A DNA stretch of 8,796 bases from Desulfobacterales bacterium (GTDB taxonomy: Bacteria; Desulfobacterota; Desulfobacteria; Desulfobacterales; Desulfosalsimonadaceae). Below the pieces are notes generated by a model. That model did not search any database. It saw only the letters and a list, made by a program, of their open reading frames with translations, and was not told the DNA's origin. The stretch lies in NCBI GenBank assembly GCA_007135795.1, contig SLIE01000298.1:1-8796 (forward strand), given 5' to 3'. Both the position numbers and the translations under genes were made by a program. This document shows positions 6,857 through 8,796 of this stretch, piece by piece (the first letter of the stretch is position 1; every line of letters begins with the position of its first letter).

Positions 6857-7624
6857 ATGAAAGATATTTTTAAGCTTGACGGTAAAGTTGCCATTGTTAA
6901 TGGTGGTGCCGGCGGGATTGGCGAAGTCCTCTCAATGGGCCTTTCAATTCACGGAGCCACGGTTGTGATATCTGATCTGAATCAGGAAGCAACAGAAAAA
7001 ACAGCTCAGAAGATCAAGTCTGAAACCAACGGTGAAGTAATTGGCCTTGCCGCCAATGTAACCGATGAAAAAAGCGTTGAGGACCTGATGCAGACCGTTT
7101 TAAAAAAATACGGAAAGCTTGATATCGTAATCAACGCCATGGGGGTGAACCTCAAGCGGGACGCCTTTGATTATCCCATGGAAGACTGGGATAAAATTTT
7201 TAACGTGAATGTGAAAGGCACCATGATTGCCTGCAAAATGGCCGGCAGGGTCATGCGCGAACAAAAACAGGGGTCTATCATCAATCTTTCTTCGGTGCGT
7301 GGGCAGCGTGGTTACACGGGCGGGAATACCGGTTACTGTGCAACCAAGGGCGCTGTTGAGATGATTACCAAAGCGCTTGCGCTTGAATGGGCCGCTGATA
7401 ATATCCGCGTCAATGCTCTCGGACCGGCTTTGATTATCACGCCGGGCACTCAGCATATTGCTGACAATCCCGAGTTAGCAAAAAAATACGCCCAAGCAGT
7501 CCCCATGGGACGTATCGGTCAGACGAAGGACCTGGTAGGTGCCTGTGTTTTCTTAGCTTCCGAAGCTTCCAGTTTTATGACCGGCCAGACATTGTTTGTG
7601 GATGGCGGTTTGACCGCTGGATGA
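6857..7624 (+). CDS. short-chain dehydrogenase/reductase, candidate phloroglucinol reductase or hydroxy-oxohexanoate dehydrogenase
   Basis: This is a classical SDR of 255 residues with an NAD(P)-binding Rossmann fold. The cofactor loop is N-G-G-A-G-G-I-G (15-22), with Asn in place of the usual first Thr. The structural N-N-A-G motif is altered to N-A-M-G (93-96). The catalytic set is intact: Asn118, Ser146, Tyr160 and Lys164 (Y-C-A-T-K). Asp40 at the end of the second beta strand usually indicates NAD(H) over NADP(H). It resembles gluconate 5-dehydrogenase-like SDRs. Between the transhydroxylase genes and a cyclase, two roles fit: reduction of phloroglucinol to dihydrophloroglucinol (known enzymes are SDRs, NADPH-linked in Eubacterium oxidoreducens), or oxidation of 3-hydroxy-5-oxohexanoate. 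Asp40 argues mildly for the NAD-linked step. The SDR family is certain; the substrate is not. The C-terminal F-V-D-G-G (247-251) is typical. Confidence 0.93.
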   Translation: MKDIFKLDGKVAIVNGGAGGIGEVLSMGLSIHGATVVISDLNQEATEKTAQKIKSETNGEVIGLAANVTDEKSVEDLMQTVLKKYGKLDIVINAMGVNLKRDAFDYPMEDWDKIFNVNVKGTMIACKMAGRVMREQKQGSIINLSSVRGQRGYTGGNTGYCATKGAVEMITKALALEWAADNIRVNALGPALIITPGTQHIADNPELAKKYAQAVPMGRIGQTKDLVGACVFLASEASSFMTGQTLFVDGGLTAG

Positions 7625-7662
7625 TTGGGTGTAACACTTTTTTGATTGATGTTTTAGAAAAT

Positions 7663-7687
7663 CCTTTAGCAAAAAGAGCTATTAAGG
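7663..7687 (+). promoter_or_regulatory. possible hairpin covering the cyclase ribosome binding site
   Basis: CCTT-TAGC (7663-7670) can pair with GCTA-(TT)-AAGG (7678-7687), with a 2-base bulge. This hides most of the AAGGAG (7684-7689) that serves the ATG at 7697. The stem is short and bulged, so control of translation is only a suggestion. Confidence 0.25.
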
Positions 7688-7696
7688 AGAGCGATT

Positions 7697-8521
7697 ATGG
7701 ATATGGAAAAAATAACAGTCGATCCTTATTCGGGAATGCAGATGGTTGAACTCAGCCATGTCTGGGGACATGGGGTGCCATCCATGCCCGGCCAGGAAGA
7801 TGTTAAAATGCATCGTGCTGTCAAGCATGCACAGCATGGTGTTTTAGCCTTTCGCATTACCACGGGGATGCACACGGGGACGCACATGAACGCGCCGCTG
7901 CACCTCATTCAGCGGGGGGCGGACATGGCCTCCGTTTCTACGGATAAGTTTTTTGGAAACGGTGTGGTGCTGGGTATTCCCAAGAAGAGCTGGGAGCTCG
8001 TGACAGCCGAGGACCTGGAAAAAGCCACGCCCAAGGTGAACCCGGGGGATATCGTCGTGATTGTGACGGGTTGGCATCACAAGTACTCCGAGAGCATCGA
8101 GTATTGGGGAGAGTCACCGGGCTTGTCCAAAGATGCGGCCGAGTGGCTGGTAAAAATGAATGCGAAGTTGGTCGGGGTCGACACAGCGCAAGTCGATCAC
8201 CCGCTGGCGACGATACTGGGACCTCACCGGGGCGGGCCGACCATGAAGCGGCTGGCAGGCGAATACCAGAAGGCGACAGGCCTGGATCCTAAAAAAGAGC
8301 ACGGCGAGTGGAACGCGGCTCATAAAACTCTTTTGGGGGCTGGAATACCGACGATCGAGCAGGTCGGCGGCGATGTGGACGTAATGGTCGGTAAACGGGC
8401 GACCTTTGCAGCCACGCCGTGGAAGTTCGTTTACGGCGACGCCTGTCCGGTTCGGTTTATCGCCATGACCGATCCCAGCGGCAGCATGAAAATTGATGCC
8501 GGGGAGTTAGTTGCCGGCTAA
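7697..8521 (+). CDS. cyclase-family metal-dependent hydrolase, candidate dihydrophloroglucinol cyclohydrolase
   Basis: This belongs to the cyclase/kynurenine-formamidase-like family (Pfam cyclase, PF04199), metal enzymes that hydrolyse amide, lactone or cyclic diketone bonds. The metal-site signature H-x-G-T-H-x-D-x-P-x-H appears at 59-69 as H-T-G-T-H-M-N-A-P-L-H, with Asn65 where most members have a metal-binding Asp. Other family features are E-L-S-H near the N-terminus (18-21), G-V-D-T-A-Q-V-D-H-P (160-169), His209 in A-H-K-T-L-L, then G-I-P-T-I-E (216-221), and P-V-R-F-I-A (251-256). The length of 274 is normal and there is no signal peptide, so it is cytoplasmic. AAGGAG (7684-7689) supports the start. 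After a transhydroxylase and an SDR, ring opening of dihydrophloroglucinol to 3-hydroxy-5-oxohexanoate is the most natural role. Other lactone or diketone hydrolyses are possible. Confidence 0.88.
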   Translation: MDMEKITVDPYSGMQMVELSHVWGHGVPSMPGQEDVKMHRAVKHAQHGVLAFRITTGMHTGTHMNAPLHLIQRGADMASVSTDKFFGNGVVLGIPKKSWELVTAEDLEKATPKVNPGDIVVIVTGWHHKYSESIEYWGESPGLSKDAAEWLVKMNAKLVGVDTAQVDHPLATILGPHRGGPTMKRLAGEYQKATGLDPKKEHGEWNAAHKTLLGAGIPTIEQVGGDVDVMVGKRATFAATPWKFVYGDACPVRFIAMTDPSGSMKIDAGELVAG

Positions 8522-8522
8522 A

Positions 8523-8551
8523 CGCCGTCTTCCAAGACCGTGGTTTTGTTT
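8523..8551 (+). terminator. weak terminator-like hairpin after the first cyclase gene
   Basis: An imperfect stem (8523-8530 with 8535-8542, one C-C mismatch and one G-U pair) closes on TTCCAA-type loop bases, one base after the stop codon region. It is followed by TTTTGTTT at 8544-8551. It could cause partial termination before the next cyclase gene. The mismatch and interrupted T-run keep confidence low. The remainder of the 183-base gap (8552-8704) holds no gene that I can see. Confidence 0.35.
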
Positions 8552-8704
8552 CGTTGAGACACCAGAAATGAAAACCGCAGACAAAGAGGCCGGGATTCGA
8601 GAATTGATATTTTTGCCTGAAGATGCACTTGATGATTAATATCAGTCAAAGAGGCATTGGTAAGAAGCAAACATTTTGAAAAGCTATAAATAAGGATAAC
8701 GATT

Positions 8705-8796
8705 ATGAGTCTTCAAATATATGATCTGAGTCATCGTTTTCATCAGCATATGCCGGAATGGCCGTCGACGCCGAGCGTCAATGTAACGGTAAACAA
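8705..8796 (+). CDS. second cyclase-family hydrolase, N-terminal fragment cut by the window edge
   Basis: An ATG at 8705, preceded by AAGGA (8692-8696), opens a frame that runs to the end of the window (30 complete codons). The start reads D-L-S-H (7-10) and then M-P-E-W-P-S-T-P (16-23). This matches the usual cyclase-family N-terminus, in which a D-L-S/T segment is followed by an M-P-x-x-P-x-x-P loop. It is not a copy of the gene at 7697, whose N-terminus is longer and differs in sequence. The metal-binding region lies outside the window, so activity cannot be judged. Its place suggests a second hydrolytic step in the same pathway or a partner or paralogue of the first cyclase. Confidence 0.7.
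   Translation, partial: MSLQIYDLSHRFHQHMPEWPSTPSVNVTVN

Noticed and set aside
7628..7642. GTG-TAA-CAC followed by six T as a terminator after the SDR
   Set aside because: The stem is only three base pairs, too weak for intrinsic termination.
8582..8655. A 9-base direct repeat (CAAAGAGGC) at 8582 and 8647
   Set aside because: Two copies of 9 bases within a short gap are unconvincing without a third copy or flanking mobile-element features.
8685..8690. TATAAA as a -10 box for the second cyclase gene
   Set aside because: The only -35-like hexamer (TTGGTA at 8657) is 22 bases away, and a start from this box would fall in or after the ribosome binding site.

Overview
The window reads as catabolic DNA from an anaerobic, Gram-negative-type bacterium, most likely a member of the Desulfobacterota (sulfate reducers or Pelobacter/Syntrophotalea-like fermenters). 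This rests on gene content and roughly even base composition. No rRNA or other phylogenetic marker is present, so the taxon is an inference. All genes lie on the + strand.

Region 1 (107-3098) is a complete tripartite TRAP transporter: a secreted DctP-type binding protein, a small four-helix DctQ subunit and a large DctM permease. A perfect 13-bp stem-loop separates dctP from dctQ. dctQ and dctM overlap at a GTGA junction. Region 2 (3099-3388) is an AT-rich intergenic stretch with a TGACAAA-N6-TTTGTCA palindrome and a leader hairpin, probably the control region of the enzyme genes.

Region 3 (3389-6748) holds two nearly abutting genes for a cytoplasmic molybdenum enzyme of the pyrogallol-phloroglucinol transhydroxylase / resorcinol hydroxylase family. 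The large subunit lacks an N-terminal Fe-S motif and keeps His134, Asp164, Ser165 and Tyr394 at a constant offset of -10 from the active-site residues I recall for the Pelobacter acidigallici enzyme. The small subunit has the Cys pattern for three [4Fe-4S] clusters plus a C-terminal beta-barrel domain. Region 4 (6857-8796) holds a short-chain dehydrogenase/reductase, a metal-dependent 'cyclase'-family hydrolase, and the first 30 codons of a second cyclase-family protein cut by the window edge.

Taken together, the enzyme order fits anaerobic trihydroxybenzene degradation. The molybdoenzyme would make phloroglucinol from pyrogallol, the SDR would reduce phloroglucinol to dihydrophloroglucinol (or oxidise the later hydroxy acid), and a cyclase-family hydrolase would open the ring to 3-hydroxy-5-oxohexanoate. 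The TRAP system would bring in the substrate, plausibly a phenolic acid such as gallate. Family assignments are strong. The exact substrates, and which SDR or cyclase performs which step, are inferred.
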